64,000 bases of DNA, from positions 90,184-154,183 of the forward strand of contig JACRHH010000001.1 in NCBI GenBank assembly GCA_016212095.1, written 5' to 3'. The translations under genes and the position numbers were made by a program. The notes beneath the pieces were generated by a model. It saw only the letters and a program-made list of their open reading frames with translations, did not search any database and was not told the DNA's origin. Source of the DNA: Nitrospirota bacterium. GTDB lineage: Bacteria > Nitrospirota > Thermodesulfovibrionia > SZUA-242. Positions 16,864 through 26,820 of the stretch are shown here, in pieces; the first letter of the stretch is position 1; each line of letters begins with the position of its first letter.

Positions 16864-17096
16864 TTTTCAAGATAACGTTCCAGGTCGCCTTCCGTAAGTA
16901 TCCCCTTCTCCCTCGCCTTTGCACTCCAGCAGTTCTGAACACGGCCCAATTCATTCCTGAGCCTTTCACGCTTTGCAATCCTTATGGCATCCTGAACTAC
17001 GGCACTTAGAGTTTTCCCCTCCTCGTTCGCCGTCCGCTCAACCTCCTCGGCCAGTTCAGGGGGCAGTGAGATTGTTTTTCTTACAGCAGTAATCAT
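16860..17096 (-). CDS. Ribbon-helix-helix antitoxin for the PIN toxin
   Basis: This 78-residue protein has an N-terminal ribbon-helix-helix: Arg-Lys-Thr-Ile-Ser-Leu-Pro-Pro-Glu-Leu-Ala strand, then helices with Glu-Gly-Lys-Thr-Leu-Ser-Ala-Val-Val. The C-terminal half is charged and would bind the PIN toxin whose gene overlaps its stop by 4 bases. GAGGTG precedes the ATG. It probably represses its own promoter in the AT-rich stretch at 17097-17140. Confidence 0.88.
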   Translation of the reverse strand: MITAVRKTISLPPELAEEVERTANEEGKTLSAVVQDAIRIAKRERLRNELGRVQNCWSAKAREKGILTEGDLERYLEK

Positions 17097-17170
17097 GATT
17101 TTTCACCTCAGAATAGTATGAATTAATCATACCACCATTCCGCTCCCGATGAGTCAATCGGCAGAAACCC

Positions 17171-18775
17171 TCACAGTTTCAACGCCTTAAGCCTATATTC
17201 AGCCATTTTCCGCTGTTCGCCAAGATATGGCGGAGCGGTTTCGATGAATCTGCCGTAAGAGTTGGCGGCATCCTGTGCCATGCCGCGAGCGTCGAACTCG
17301 CGCGCAAGATTGAACCACGCCTCGGCATTGCGCTGGTCGAATTCCACGGCCTTTCTGTAATGAACAAGCGCGTCATCCGGGCGGCCTGTGACAAGATATA
17401 TATTGCCAAGCTGGTTGTGCGTGGCGGAATCGGCAGGCTTCAGCTCAAGCGCGTGGCGGAATGCCTCTCCGGCTTCCGCGTACCGTTCACGCACCGCAAG
17501 TTCGGTTCCATAATTGAACCACGGGCGAAACTTGTTCGGCGATTTCACTGCCGTATCGTAATGAAACATAACCGGATCGGCCCATGTCAGGTTGCGCTGC
17601 CATGTTGCGCCTGCAAGCGCAATGAAAACGGCAAGAGCAAGCAGCATTGCGGGCTTGCGCTTGCGCGATTCGGCAAGCGCCACACCGGCAACAGCCGCAA
17701 CCATCGCCATCGGCAGGTACATACGGTGCTCAAACACCAGTTCCAGATTCACAGGCCCGGACTCAAGCAGGTGAAGCACGAAATACGCGATCAGAGGAAA
17801 GCCGTAACGAGGCCGCTTAATCGCAAGCCGGACGGCCATGACCATGGCGGCAAGCAGCATGAGAACCGCAACCGGCGTTGTCCACGGCTCAGTCAGAGAG
17901 GTGGAAAGCCTGAAATCGTGATCGATGTTCAACATCGACGGCGCGGGCCACATAAGCAGAAGCAGATAGAACCACTGCGCCCTGAACTCGGTAAGAACAC
18001 GCTGGTATCCGGTGTAATCCCGCCCGAAAAAGCGCTCGCTCCAGCTAACCTGCAACGGTGAGGCAAATAGCGCAACGGCTATCGCCGCGATGAAGACAAG
18101 CGCCGCAACTCCGTAATAACGGCGGTAATCTTTCAGAATTCGCCAATCTTCCCGCTTGAAACATGCCTCGTATGCCGCGACTACAAGCGGCATCACGACA
18201 GCGTTTTCCTTGCAGCCAAGAGAGACGGCAAGCGATGCGGCGCTTGCCGCGAACAGCCGGTTTCGCCCTGACCGGTCAGCCGAATTCCTGGCCTTGATAT
18301 ATGCCGCAAGTGACAAAAGGAAAAATAGCGCGGCAAGCGACGTCATCCGCTGCACAGTGTACGTAACCGCCTGAATGTTTAGCGGATGCACCAGAAACAA
18401 CGCGGCTCCGGCAAGAGCGGCTGTCTGTCCGGCGCCCAGAAGCAGAATCAGCCAGGCAACCGCGCCGCCGGCAGCAAGATGGATAAACAGGTTAGTCCAG
18501 TGATATGCCGCCGGATTCAGGCCGGATGCAAGGTGATTGAACGCAAGGCTCAGATTCGATATGGGCCTGTTTTTTACATGCGCCCCGAAAATGGCGGATT
18601 TCAATGAATCAACCGAAAGTCCGGTCATGTGAAGCCCCGATGCCTCAACAATGTTCGGCTGATCGTCGAAATAGAACCCGGCGCGCATTCCCGGCAGATA
18701 GACCATTACCGTGACCGCAATTACAGCAAACCATGCAATTATCAAGCGTGGCGGCAAACGCCTGGAGTCGTTCAT
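17171..18775 (-). CDS. GT-C-type membrane protein with C-terminal TPRs
   Basis: This 534-residue polytopic protein has about 10-11 membrane helices (residues 12-400) and about three TPR units at the C-terminus (about 410-530). The first extracytoplasmic loop carries the acidic pair Asp37-Asp38 in Phe-Tyr-Phe-Asp-Asp-Gln-Pro, the catalytic-loop signature of GT-C glycosyltransferases such as TMTC/PMT-like proteins. It probably transfers a sugar from a polyprenyl-phosphate donor to a protein or glycan on the outer face. Its ATG overlaps the stop of the preceding glycosyltransferase gene by 4 bases. A second protein of the same architecture is at 20.8-22.5 kb. Confidence 0.8.
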   Translation of the reverse strand: MNDSRRLPPRLIIAWFAVIAVTVMVYLPGMRAGFYFDDQPNIVEASGLHMTGLSVDSLKSAIFGAHVKNRPISNLSLAFNHLASGLNPAAYHWTNLFIHLAAGGAVAWLILLLGAGQTAALAGAALFLVHPLNIQAVTYTVQRMTSLAALFFLLSLAAYIKARNSADRSGRNRLFAASAASLAVSLGCKENAVVMPLVVAAYEACFKREDWRILKDYRRYYGVAALVFIAAIAVALFASPLQVSWSERFFGRDYTGYQRVLTEFRAQWFYLLLLMWPAPSMLNIDHDFRLSTSLTEPWTTPVAVLMLLAAMVMAVRLAIKRPRYGFPLIAYFVLHLLESGPVNLELVFEHRMYLPMAMVAAVAGVALAESRKRKPAMLLALAVFIALAGATWQRNLTWADPVMFHYDTAVKSPNKFRPWFNYGTELAVRERYAEAGEAFRHALELKPADSATHNQLGNIYLVTGRPDDALVHYRKAVEFDQRNAEAWFNLAREFDARGMAQDAANSYGRFIETAPPYLGEQRKMAEYRLKALKL

Positions 18776-20787
18776 ACCGAAAAGAACGACAGGAATACCG
18801 CGCCCGCGAGCATCCCGAACCAGCCGCGAAGCGCCGCGCGCGCGTAGTCGAGCCGGCGGCGCTCGAAGAAGCCGTCGGCCATGGAAAACCCCTCGGCGCA
18901 GATAAGCGAAAACGGCAGCATTCCGGCAAGAGCGTAAAACGCCTTGGCCTGGCCGTAAAACGGAAGCTTGAGGTTGATGTAAACAACGCCGAACGCCAGA
19001 GCGTAACCGCTCCAGAGAACGGCCAGCCGCCCGACGTCAAGATCGCCGTATGCGCGCCTTGTCATCGAGACAAGGCCGCCTGCAAAGATAAAGGTCACCG
19101 GCGCGGCAAGGAGGTATACAGCCGACATGTAATCGTAGTTCCAGGGCGGGCGGCTTCTGAAATAGGCCTTGCCGCCGATGTCGCCGTCGCCCCAGAATGT
19201 GGAATATATCGAATCCCAGAATGAATGAAACCCTGAAAAATAAGGCGATTCGAATACGCGCCCAAACCGCATGAAATAGCCGGAAGTATGATAGCCGGGA
19301 TCCTGCCACCACCGCATTCCTGTGACTGCGTCCCAGTTTCCGACAAGCGGATTTCCATACGCCGACCAGTTGCGGATGTAAAACCAGCCGGATACAATCG
19401 CAACAACAAGAACAATCAGCGCGACCGGCTTGATGGCATCAGGCAGCTTGCCGTTTTCCCTGCTGAATCCGCGCGCCATGACAGCCGCCAGGATCACGGG
19501 AACAACCAGAAGCGCCGTGAATTTGGACAACAGGGCAAGGCCGCAGGAAAGGCCGAGAATTGCGACTGAACGTGAATTCATCTCACGCGAGTACGCCACG
19601 CGCAGGGCAAGCAGCAGCGAAAGCGCAATCATGCCAGCCGAAAGCGACTCGTTCGAGGCATAATGCGAGATGTAAATATTCATCGGGACGACGGCGGCCG
19701 TTGCGACAGCGAACATCCGGGCGGTTGCGTTTTCCGGCAACAATAGACGCGCGGCAAGCCAGACAAGAACGATCTGACCAACGCCGCTCAGAAACGGAAC
19801 CAGCCGCGCGGCATACAACGCGGTATCCATCGGCAGGAATATGGAGGCAAATTTCACCAGTACTGCCGACAACAGATAGTAAAGCGGCGGCTGATACATC
19901 TCCCATCCGTCGGATGCGCTTGGCAGGTGTCCCTTGTCGAGCAGAAAGCGGATGTGGTCGAGGTGTTCGCGCCCGTCGAATCCCAGATCGATAGGCAGCC
20001 GCCCGAAATTCCGTGCAAACAGTACAGCCCAGAATGCAAGCGCAATGGCAAGCACTGTTTCAGGTGTAAAGCGCAGATGCCTTGAAACCCGATGATTACG
20101 CACACCAGAACGAGAACCGGCGAATCCGTTCCACCAGTACAGGACGAATGACAATGCGAATAATAACGCAAGCGTCGGAAGTGTTGAGGCCAGCGCAGAT
20201 GTGGGCGAATGCGCGTCGGCTGCCGGATACCGAAAATCATCGTCTGCCGCAACCGCCGGCACCATCGGCCCGCCGCTCAAAGACACGCGCCACGACGCGC
20301 CGCTTGAAAGCGGGGCAAGCGGATCGTCAGCGGCAATCCAGAGCGCGGGCGGGCCGGAGGCGTTATGAACGCTCACCACCACGGAATTCGGGCCGGCAGC
20401 TAGGTATCCGTTTAAATCGATCTCACTGACATGCTTCCAGTTGGCCTGTTGCGACGGATTTACCGGAATCTCGCGGCCATTGACCCATATTCGGTAAAGC
20501 CGCATTGCCTGAATGCCAATAACCGCCTTGACGGGAGGCGATGACAAGGCAATGTCGTTGCGAAAATCGGCTATGAGATCAACGTAATTGCCTTCGCGTA
20601 ATTTGGTCTGCTGTTCAAGCGGAAAGCTGATCCATGAAGCCTCTCCATCAGACGGCAGAAACGGAATGGATGAATCGAAACGCGCCTTCGCCAATATGAA
20701 TACAAGCGACGCAAGCAGGACAAATATCGATATGGCGATTATATATTTCTTTCCGGCAGCAGCATTTGTCGGGCTGGAATTAATCAT
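18772..20787 (-). CDS. GT39-like membrane glycosyltransferase with N-terminal periplasmic domain
   Basis: This 671-residue protein has one membrane helix (about 14-34), then an extracytoplasmic beta-rich domain of about 150 residues, and then roughly eleven membrane helices. The GT-C catalytic loop is visible as Leu-Gly-Phe-Asp-Gly-Arg-Glu-His-Leu-Asp-His after the second helix, with an acidic residue at the family position, and Pro-Pro-Leu-Tyr-Tyr further on, a PMT/GT39 feature. The extra beta domain between the first two helices is unusual and may bind the acceptor. It lies between two TPR-bearing relatives in a three-gene run, 6 bases after the upstream gene. Confidence 0.8.
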   Translation of the reverse strand: MINSSPTNAAAGKKYIIAISIFVLLASLVFILAKARFDSSIPFLPSDGEASWISFPLEQQTKLREGNYVDLIADFRNDIALSSPPVKAVIGIQAMRLYRIWVNGREIPVNPSQQANWKHVSEIDLNGYLAAGPNSVVVSVHNASGPPALWIAADDPLAPLSSGASWRVSLSGGPMVPAVAADDDFRYPAADAHSPTSALASTLPTLALLFALSFVLYWWNGFAGSRSGVRNHRVSRHLRFTPETVLAIALAFWAVLFARNFGRLPIDLGFDGREHLDHIRFLLDKGHLPSASDGWEMYQPPLYYLLSAVLVKFASIFLPMDTALYAARLVPFLSGVGQIVLVWLAARLLLPENATARMFAVATAAVVPMNIYISHYASNESLSAGMIALSLLLALRVAYSREMNSRSVAILGLSCGLALLSKFTALLVVPVILAAVMARGFSRENGKLPDAIKPVALIVLVVAIVSGWFYIRNWSAYGNPLVGNWDAVTGMRWWQDPGYHTSGYFMRFGRVFESPYFSGFHSFWDSIYSTFWGDGDIGGKAYFRSRPPWNYDYMSAVYLLAAPVTFIFAGGLVSMTRRAYGDLDVGRLAVLWSGYALAFGVVYINLKLPFYGQAKAFYALAGMLPFSLICAEGFSMADGFFERRRLDYARAALRGWFGMLAGAVFLSFFSV

Positions 20788-20793
20788 CCTGAA

Positions 20794-22539
20794 TTAAGGC
20801 TTGCCCTTTGTTGAAAGCCGCCGCATCAATTCGCGGGCATCCGAATTGTCCGGCGACATCTCAAGTATTTTAGTGACATGCGCATGTGCTTCACCGATCC
20901 TGCCAAGTTGTTCAAATATAAGGCATAAATTCAGCCTTGCACCTATATCGTTCGGCTTGACCTCGATAGATTTGAGCAGCAACGGCACGGCCTCCTCAAA
21001 ACGGTCCTGCTGCGCCATTGCGATAGCCTTGTTGTTGAGCGCGCCGATATCGTTTGGCCGCACATTCAGAATATCGGCATACAGAAGCGCCGCTTCCGCA
21101 TATTTCCCCGATTTCATTAGCGAACCGGCCAGCTTCGAATTAGCCTCCACGTAGTTGACCAGCACCCGGTCGGCATAATCGGGATTGATCCTGAGCGCCT
21201 CGTTGTAATGGGTTATCGCCTCGGCATATCGCCCCCTCTCAAGCAACGCGTCGCCAAAACCATCATGCGCCACGTAGTTGTTTTTTGTAACCCTGAGCGC
21301 CTGCTCGAAGAGCGTGTAGCTGTTTTTCCAGTAGCCGGTCTGATTCCATGCGGCAAATGAAAGAGCCAGAATCGCGCATAAAGCACCAGCCGCGCCGATT
21401 GTTTTGCCCGATCGGCTGCCCAATCGGTGATCACGAAAAAGTTCAGCCCCACCCCACGAGATCAGGATGAAAAGTCCGATATGCGGGATATATGTATATC
21501 TGTCGGCCATGGCCTGCCTGCCTACCTGAACAAGCCCGATAACAGGCAACAACGTTACAAGAAACCATGCCCAGCCTACAATCAGGTGGCGCTTGCCGGA
21601 ACGGATAACAAAAACAGTCACCGTTACAAGAAACAGCACAGACAATAGCGCGGGCAGAACCGGCACAGCATTGCCAGGGTGTGGATAAATAACTGCAAGC
21701 CCGGTTGGCCAAAGCGTTTTCCAAATGTACGAAACGGCCGATATTGCAGCGTTTGCCACTCGCATGGAGGGATACACCATCTCAAGATCGGCAACAGCGC
21801 CGCTAACCTTCTGCGCATAAAACGTAACCAGGCTCGATACTATAATCAGGGCAAACAAAGGCAGTTTCTCGATTATGACCGGCCTGATAGAAGGATTGCT
21901 ACCTTGCCCCATGCCAATTCGCTTCAGCGGCCAGTAATCCATGACCAGCAATACAAGAGGCAGTGTCACAAGCATCGGCTTTGACATGAGCCCAAGCGAT
22001 AGAAACAGGGCAACCAATGCATATCTGCCGGTAGACGGAGCCTTTATATAGCGCAAATACCCCAGCATAGTCAGCATCCAGAAGAATGCGCTCAAGACAT
22101 CCTTGCGCTCGGCTGCCCACGCCACAGACTCCACATGAAGCGGGTGAACCGCAAAGAGCGCGGCCACAAAAGCGCTTCGCCATGTTGCGCCGGTAGCCTG
22201 AAGCAGTATCCAGAACAGAAGCAGAGAGTTTACGGCATGAATCACAACATTGGTGAGATGATGGCCTCTCGGATTTTCGCCGTAAACGCCGTAATCGAAA
22301 ACATGCGTCAGCCAGGTGACCGGATGCCAGTTACCGGTATATGTGGAGGTGAACGCCCACGCCAGACTTTTTGCTGAAAAACCTTCCTGAATATCGCGGT
22401 TGGCTGTTATGTATGTTCCGTCATCGTAATTAACGAACTCATGAGATGCAACCTGTCCATAGATTGAAACAACGAGCAATAACAAAGCCAATACAATTAT
22501 TGAGTTGCGAGACATTATCGAATTTGGTGTGTGATCCAT
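20794..22539 (-). CDS. TMTC-like membrane glycosyltransferase with C-terminal TPRs
   Basis: This 581-residue protein shares architecture with the 17.2-18.8 kb gene product: about 10 membrane helices (residues 12-395), then TPR units (about 410-575) with several Asn-Pro-Asp/Asn-Asp-Ile-Gly turn sequences. The GT-C acidic pair is Asp39-Asp40 in Val-Asn-Tyr-Asp-Asp-Gly, followed by Asn-Trp-His-Pro-Val-Thr-Trp-Leu-Thr-His and His-Pro-Leu-His-Val-Glu-Ser-Val-Ala-Trp, strongly typical of the TMTC/O-mannosyltransferase-like family. It is the first gene of the three-gene run. The acceptor may be secreted or surface proteins, such as the heavily secreted cytochromes nearby; this is speculation. Confidence 0.83.
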   Translation of the reverse strand: MDHTPNSIMSRNSIIVLALLLLVVSIYGQVASHEFVNYDDGTYITANRDIQEGFSAKSLAWAFTSTYTGNWHPVTWLTHVFDYGVYGENPRGHHLTNVVIHAVNSLLLFWILLQATGATWRSAFVAALFAVHPLHVESVAWAAERKDVLSAFFWMLTMLGYLRYIKAPSTGRYALVALFLSLGLMSKPMLVTLPLVLLVMDYWPLKRIGMGQGSNPSIRPVIIEKLPLFALIIVSSLVTFYAQKVSGAVADLEMVYPSMRVANAAISAVSYIWKTLWPTGLAVIYPHPGNAVPVLPALLSVLFLVTVTVFVIRSGKRHLIVGWAWFLVTLLPVIGLVQVGRQAMADRYTYIPHIGLFILISWGGAELFRDHRLGSRSGKTIGAAGALCAILALSFAAWNQTGYWKNSYTLFEQALRVTKNNYVAHDGFGDALLERGRYAEAITHYNEALRINPDYADRVLVNYVEANSKLAGSLMKSGKYAEAALLYADILNVRPNDIGALNNKAIAMAQQDRFEEAVPLLLKSIEVKPNDIGARLNLCLIFEQLGRIGEAHAHVTKILEMSPDNSDARELMRRLSTKGKP

Positions 22540-22577
22540 AAATGTATGTGTCTATTTTTCAGCCAACCTTAATACAG

Positions 22578-22612
22578 ACGGGGAACCAGTTAAGTGCAAG
22601 CTGGTTCCCCGT
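22578..22612 (-). terminator. Hairpin terminator after the giant cytochrome gene
   Basis: Perfect 12-base arms ACGGGGAACCAG (22578-22589) and CTGGTTCCCCGT (22601-22612) with an 11-base loop lie about 33 bases past the stop of the cytochrome gene. No long T-tract follows, so strength is uncertain. Confidence 0.72.
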
Positions 22613-22644
22613 GCTATCAAACCTGAGCGATAAAAAACAATGAA

Positions 22645-25600
22645 CTACTCATTCGGCGGCTCGAACCAGGCGTGAGGCGGAGTCACAACTGAATATGAAC
22701 TATGACATGTATACGTACAGTTGACAGGCGTTGCTCTCAATGCATTGTTAGAGTTCCCCACCGTACTGAAATCCAATATTCCATACGCCTCGTTTGGATG
22801 CGAAACATCACCTGAATAATGATTGTAATTCATCTGATCACGCACCATGGCAACGGAATTACCGCTTCCATGAACCGAATGACATGTAACACAAGTTGCC
22901 CCACCAGTCACACCTCTGTAAACCCAGAATCCGTCTGTCGAGATATGATACCAGTGCAGATTTATACCGGGGAGTATATTGAAATCATCATATGCCCTCT
23001 GTGATGGGAAGTTATTCTGATCCCTGAATTTAGTCTGTATCGAAGCCAAATAATACGGTGGCCTCTGTCCATTAGGCCCATAATTGCCATCGTACCGTCC
23101 GCCCTGTTTCACGCCAAGCACCGACTCCTTGCTCACACGCGGATATGAGGAGTGGCAATCAAAGCATAGCTTGAAATCGTTCAGATTATACTCATCAGGT
23201 ACTACACTAGGTATTGGCAGAGTCAAATTAGCGGCAAAAAGCACCTTATTGTCCGTGCCATGAGCATTTCCGTGGCAACCGGTATTCGGCGTGCCGTTAC
23301 CAAGACAGGTAACCCGCTTGTCTGCTGCAAAATCACCATGTCCAAACTGTTTGTTCCAGTTTGTCCTGATTGTTGTTGCCGCGACGTAGTTCCCCTGCCC
23401 AAGTATTGCTCCGTCGGAAAACGGGGCCATATTGCCGGCGGCGCCATCATCATCGTGGCAACTAAGACAGAAGGGCTCTGCTGTAGACGGATCGGCAGCA
23501 TCGTACACATATATGGCGCCCGTATCGGCATCCTTCAGACGGACATTGCCTTTGGCATGCTGGGACAGATCGTGGCATTTTTCACAATCAGCCTTTGTTG
23601 GGATCGAGGCTATTACATGATGAGATGTCTTCATGAAATCGCCGCCGGTTCCCGTTCCATCTCCATTCGAATCGACAATCTGCCTGCGGTTCACAACCGC
23701 TCCCTTGTGGCAGTCGAAACAAACAAACGCTGAGCCGCCCCAAACCGGGCTGTTGCCTCCATGGCAGTTGGCGTTCGAGCAGCGACGCGTACCAAGATCG
23801 TAACTAAATGAATATGGAGTCCCACCCTGAATGTCATACGTGCCGTTGATATGGAGTGATGGATTGGTTATTGAAACACCATCGGTTGTGGTTCCGTTAT
23901 GACAGGCAGAACACTTGAACCCGGAAGTTTCGACATGCTTCGCGTGGCTGTTTGTCTTGGGAGTGCCGTTTGCATAATCCGGCATGGCTGCAACATTACC
24001 CACCACATAGGTTCCGTGACAGCCGCTGCAATCGAGAGTCTGTCCCCAGACCGGGCTGTGGAATACGCCGCCTACACTCTTTGTGCCATCACTGTGGCAA
24101 TAGATATTGGAGCATGTTTTACTGCCCGATGCCTGATACAAATCACCGCCCGCACTTGTAGGCCCCCATGCAACATCGGCTGCCTTGCTCAAATGCTTCG
24201 ACTTGTCTTTAATGGTACGATTGTCGCTGACAGTATCGTTATGACACTCGACACATCCCTTGCGTCCCACCCGAACATGCTTGTCATGGCTCCCGGAATT
24301 CATCGTGAGGGATGCGGAATGGTCATTTTTGTGGCAGAAAGTGCAATCCGCAGGAACCGCAGTCTCTCCCCACTTCGTTATTCCGGCCACGCCGTTCGGC
24401 ACCCCGCCGCGTCCATCGCTATGGCAGTATAGGGCTGAGCAGTTACCGTAGCCATCGCCCGGAGATATACTTCCGCTATATGAGGCGCTCCCCAGATTGA
24501 GACCGTTTCGATCCATGATCGAGCCGCTAAACACATTAACGGCATCATTGACATGCAGGGAACCGGATCCGTTATGACCGTGGCACGTCTCGCAGTTGAA
24601 GCGTGAGCCATAACCCGACGAAGACAGATGCTTTGAATGACTGCCGCTGTCCATGAGCGTCTGATCGCCATCAACGCCATTACCGTTATGACAACTTCCG
24701 CACTGAACCGAATTCGCACTTCCCCAAAGAGGCTGTTTAAATTCGCCTGCCGCACCGGTAAGCGCCAAACCGCCGTTCTTCTGTACTATGGAATGACAGG
24801 ATGCATTACTGCAATAGCCATACCCGTTTCCCCGTGCGCCATCAGCCCTTGTAACTCCATTGGAAGTATACATCCAGACCGGAACGTCAATTATGCCATT
24901 AAGGTGAATATTGCCATTATGACAGCGCGAACATGCTATTCCAGCGCCTGTCACATGCTTCACATGACTTCCGGTTGCAATTTTGGGCCTGGCCGTCGAG
25001 CCGTCGCCACCATGACAGGAGCCGCATTCTCCGCTTGCCTTATCGCCCCAATCAGGTAGAGCATAAACGGGAGTCGCCGACAAACCGTCAGCCGACTGCC
25101 CGGAACTGTGGCAATAGATGTTATTACATTCCTGCTTGTCCAACGTATTCATGGTAACACCGGCACTGTAACTATATGTAGCATCCGCAAACGGTTTACC
25201 GTCGAACTGGCCACCCTCGGCGATACCGCTAAACGACAGCGTAAGAACCCCGTTAGGCATTACAAAACCATTATGACAATTCTGGCAATCGAAACCGTAA
25301 TCGACGACATGACGCCTGTGCTGACCGATCGGATGGCCTGTTGGCGGACTCAGCATGTCCGATCCATCGTCGCGTATCGGAGCTCCTACGGATTCCTTGC
25401 TTCCGTGACACCCTTCACAAGACACCTTGAATCCGTTGAGCTTGTTGTGGCAGCCGGCACAATTTTCCCGCCCGGTTACACCGTAAGCGTGTGGATTGCT
25501 CCATTCCAGCCCGGCGGTCTGACATGCCGCCTTGGTAGTGTACTGGGAATCCTGACATAGCCAATTGGTCCACATCTTCCCTGCCGCCTGACATGTCGCC

Positions 25601-26556
25601 TGTGTCTTGTATTGGGAGTCGGAACAACTCCAGTTAGTCCATGAACCTCCGTTTGTTTCACACGACGCCTTGGTGGTATATTGCCCCTGCTCCACGGCGC
25701 AATACCATTTTATCCACTTCGCTCCCGCAGCGGAACATGTTGACTCACTTGAGAAATTAAGATTCGTACACATGCTTCCGTCACTGCGGAAAAAACGCAA
25801 CTTGGTATGACAGACCTGACAGATACCATTGACAGTCGAGTCTCCGTCATTGTCCACGAAAGAGTAGTTGGTGCTTGCCCCATTGTTATCGAAGAACTTC
25901 ACATCAGCGTAATTGACTGTATAATTAACATCCTTGCCATAGAACAATACGAAAGTGGACTGTGGAGCCAATGCAGAAGCGTCTCCCCTTACGGTTAGTG
26001 TTGAGTCTCCGTTACTGAGGATTTTATACATGGCGGAAGCGCTTCCCGCCTTAATGGTATAGCCCTTCCAGTCCTTGAGTTCCTGATTCCATGTAAACTT
26101 CTGGCCTGACAGGTTTTTCCATAGAGTTACAAGCGAAGTATTTAAATTACTGTCGTAGGTAATTGCAGGAGTAGTTGCGATATACCCATTCAAGATCGCA
26201 CTGTCCGGCCATGTTGAAGACTGTTTTTGATAATGATGCTCATGACAATCACGGCAACCTCTAGTCCAAACGCCATATTTCGTGCCAAGGATGGTAGATG
26301 AGTGAGTCTCTTTCATTGGCGCATCGACGTCATTATGACAAAACCAGCAGACCTTGTTAACTCTGGTGTCATCAAGATCATTCTGAGTATTATTCCAGAA
26401 CGGTAAAGTACCGGTCAGCACCCAATGGCATTTTCCGCAACTGATCCCGTTGGTTTTATCGTGAGGCGCATCAAGTGCCATGACTTCACCGCGAGCCACA
26501 AACAACCCGACTGCAAGCAACAATGCACCGAAAAGAACTTGCAAGCGACTATTCAT
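22645..26556 (-). CDS. Giant secreted multiheme c-type cytochrome (CxxxxCH/CxxCH type)
   Basis: This 1303-residue protein has a signal peptide (about 1-27). I count 20 CxxCH motifs, five CxxxxCH motifs (Cys-Asn-Asn-Ile-Tyr-Cys-His and relatives), one CxxxCH and one Cys-x9-Cys-His. It matches the GSu CxxxxCH/CxxCH domain family of Geobacter-like outer-surface cytochromes, in which a CxxxxCH motif alternates with CxxCH pairs about every 100 residues; these modules fill residues about 400-1000. It is probably exported to the periplasm or cell surface for long-range electron transfer. Residues about 265-355 hold three to four Cys-rich repeats of roughly 24 residues (Tyr-Thr-Thr-Lys-Ala-x-Cys ... 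Trp-Thr-Asn-Trp-x-Cys) that carry no heme motif. It is a single-gene unit with its own terminator. Confidence 0.9.
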   Translation of the reverse strand: MNSRLQVLFGALLLAVGLFVARGEVMALDAPHDKTNGISCGKCHWVLTGTLPFWNNTQNDLDDTRVNKVCWFCHNDVDAPMKETHSSTILGTKYGVWTRGCRDCHEHHYQKQSSTWPDSAILNGYIATTPAITYDSNLNTSLVTLWKNLSGQKFTWNQELKDWKGYTIKAGSASAMYKILSNGDSTLTVRGDASALAPQSTFVLFYGKDVNYTVNYADVKFFDNNGASTNYSFVDNDGDSTVNGICQVCHTKLRFFRSDGSMCTNLNFSSESTCSAAGAKWIKWYCAVEQGQYTTKASCETNGGSWTNWSCSDSQYKTQATCQAAGKMWTNWLCQDSQYTTKAACQTAGLEWSNPHAYGVTGRENCAGCHNKLNGFKVSCEGCHGSKESVGAPIRDDGSDMLSPPTGHPIGQHRRHVVDYGFDCQNCHNGFVMPNGVLTLSFSGIAEGGQFDGKPFADATYSYSAGVTMNTLDKQECNNIYCHSSGQSADGLSATPVYALPDWGDKASGECGSCHGGDGSTARPKIATGSHVKHVTGAGIACSRCHNGNIHLNGIIDVPVWMYTSNGVTRADGARGNGYGYCSNASCHSIVQKNGGLALTGAAGEFKQPLWGSANSVQCGSCHNGNGVDGDQTLMDSGSHSKHLSSSGYGSRFNCETCHGHNGSGSLHVNDAVNVFSGSIMDRNGLNLGSASYSGSISPGDGYGNCSALYCHSDGRGGVPNGVAGITKWGETAVPADCTFCHKNDHSASLTMNSGSHDKHVRVGRKGCVECHNDTVSDNRTIKDKSKHLSKAADVAWGPTSAGGDLYQASGSKTCSNIYCHSDGTKSVGGVFHSPVWGQTLDCSGCHGTYVVGNVAAMPDYANGTPKTNSHAKHVETSGFKCSACHNGTTTDGVSITNPSLHINGTYDIQGGTPYSFSYDLGTRRCSNANCHGGNSPVWGGSAFVCFDCHKGAVVNRRQIVDSNGDGTGTGGDFMKTSHHVIASIPTKADCEKCHDLSQHAKGNVRLKDADTGAIYVYDAADPSTAEPFCLSCHDDDGAAGNMAPFSDGAILGQGNYVAATTIRTNWNKQFGHGDFAADKRVTCLGNGTPNTGCHGNAHGTDNKVLFAANLTLPIPSVVPDEYNLNDFKLCFDCHSSYPRVSKESVLGVKQGGRYDGNYGPNGQRPPYYLASIQTKFRDQNNFPSQRAYDDFNILPGINLHWYHISTDGFWVYRGVTGGATCVTCHSVHGSGNSVAMVRDQMNYNHYSGDVSHPNEAYGILDFSTVGNSNNALRATPVNCTYTCHSSYSVVTPPHAWFEPPNE

Positions 26557-26820
26557 TTTGTTCCCCTCCTACATAATTATCCGGGAAATACGATCTCTCC
26601 GAAATCGCAAAACGCTGAAGAGCCTGCCCAATCGACAGACCCCCAAATGCAAATGCAATTATCGTGCAACCATAAGCCCTCTATATATCAATGTGTTAAG
26701 CGGTGAGTCTCAGAGCTAAGAACAACACGGGTGCGTTATAATGCTCACCATGCGCGAAATGCAACACGAATTAGACGAAACACCCGGAAATCACATCAAT
26801 CCATATTTATATGATAAAAC

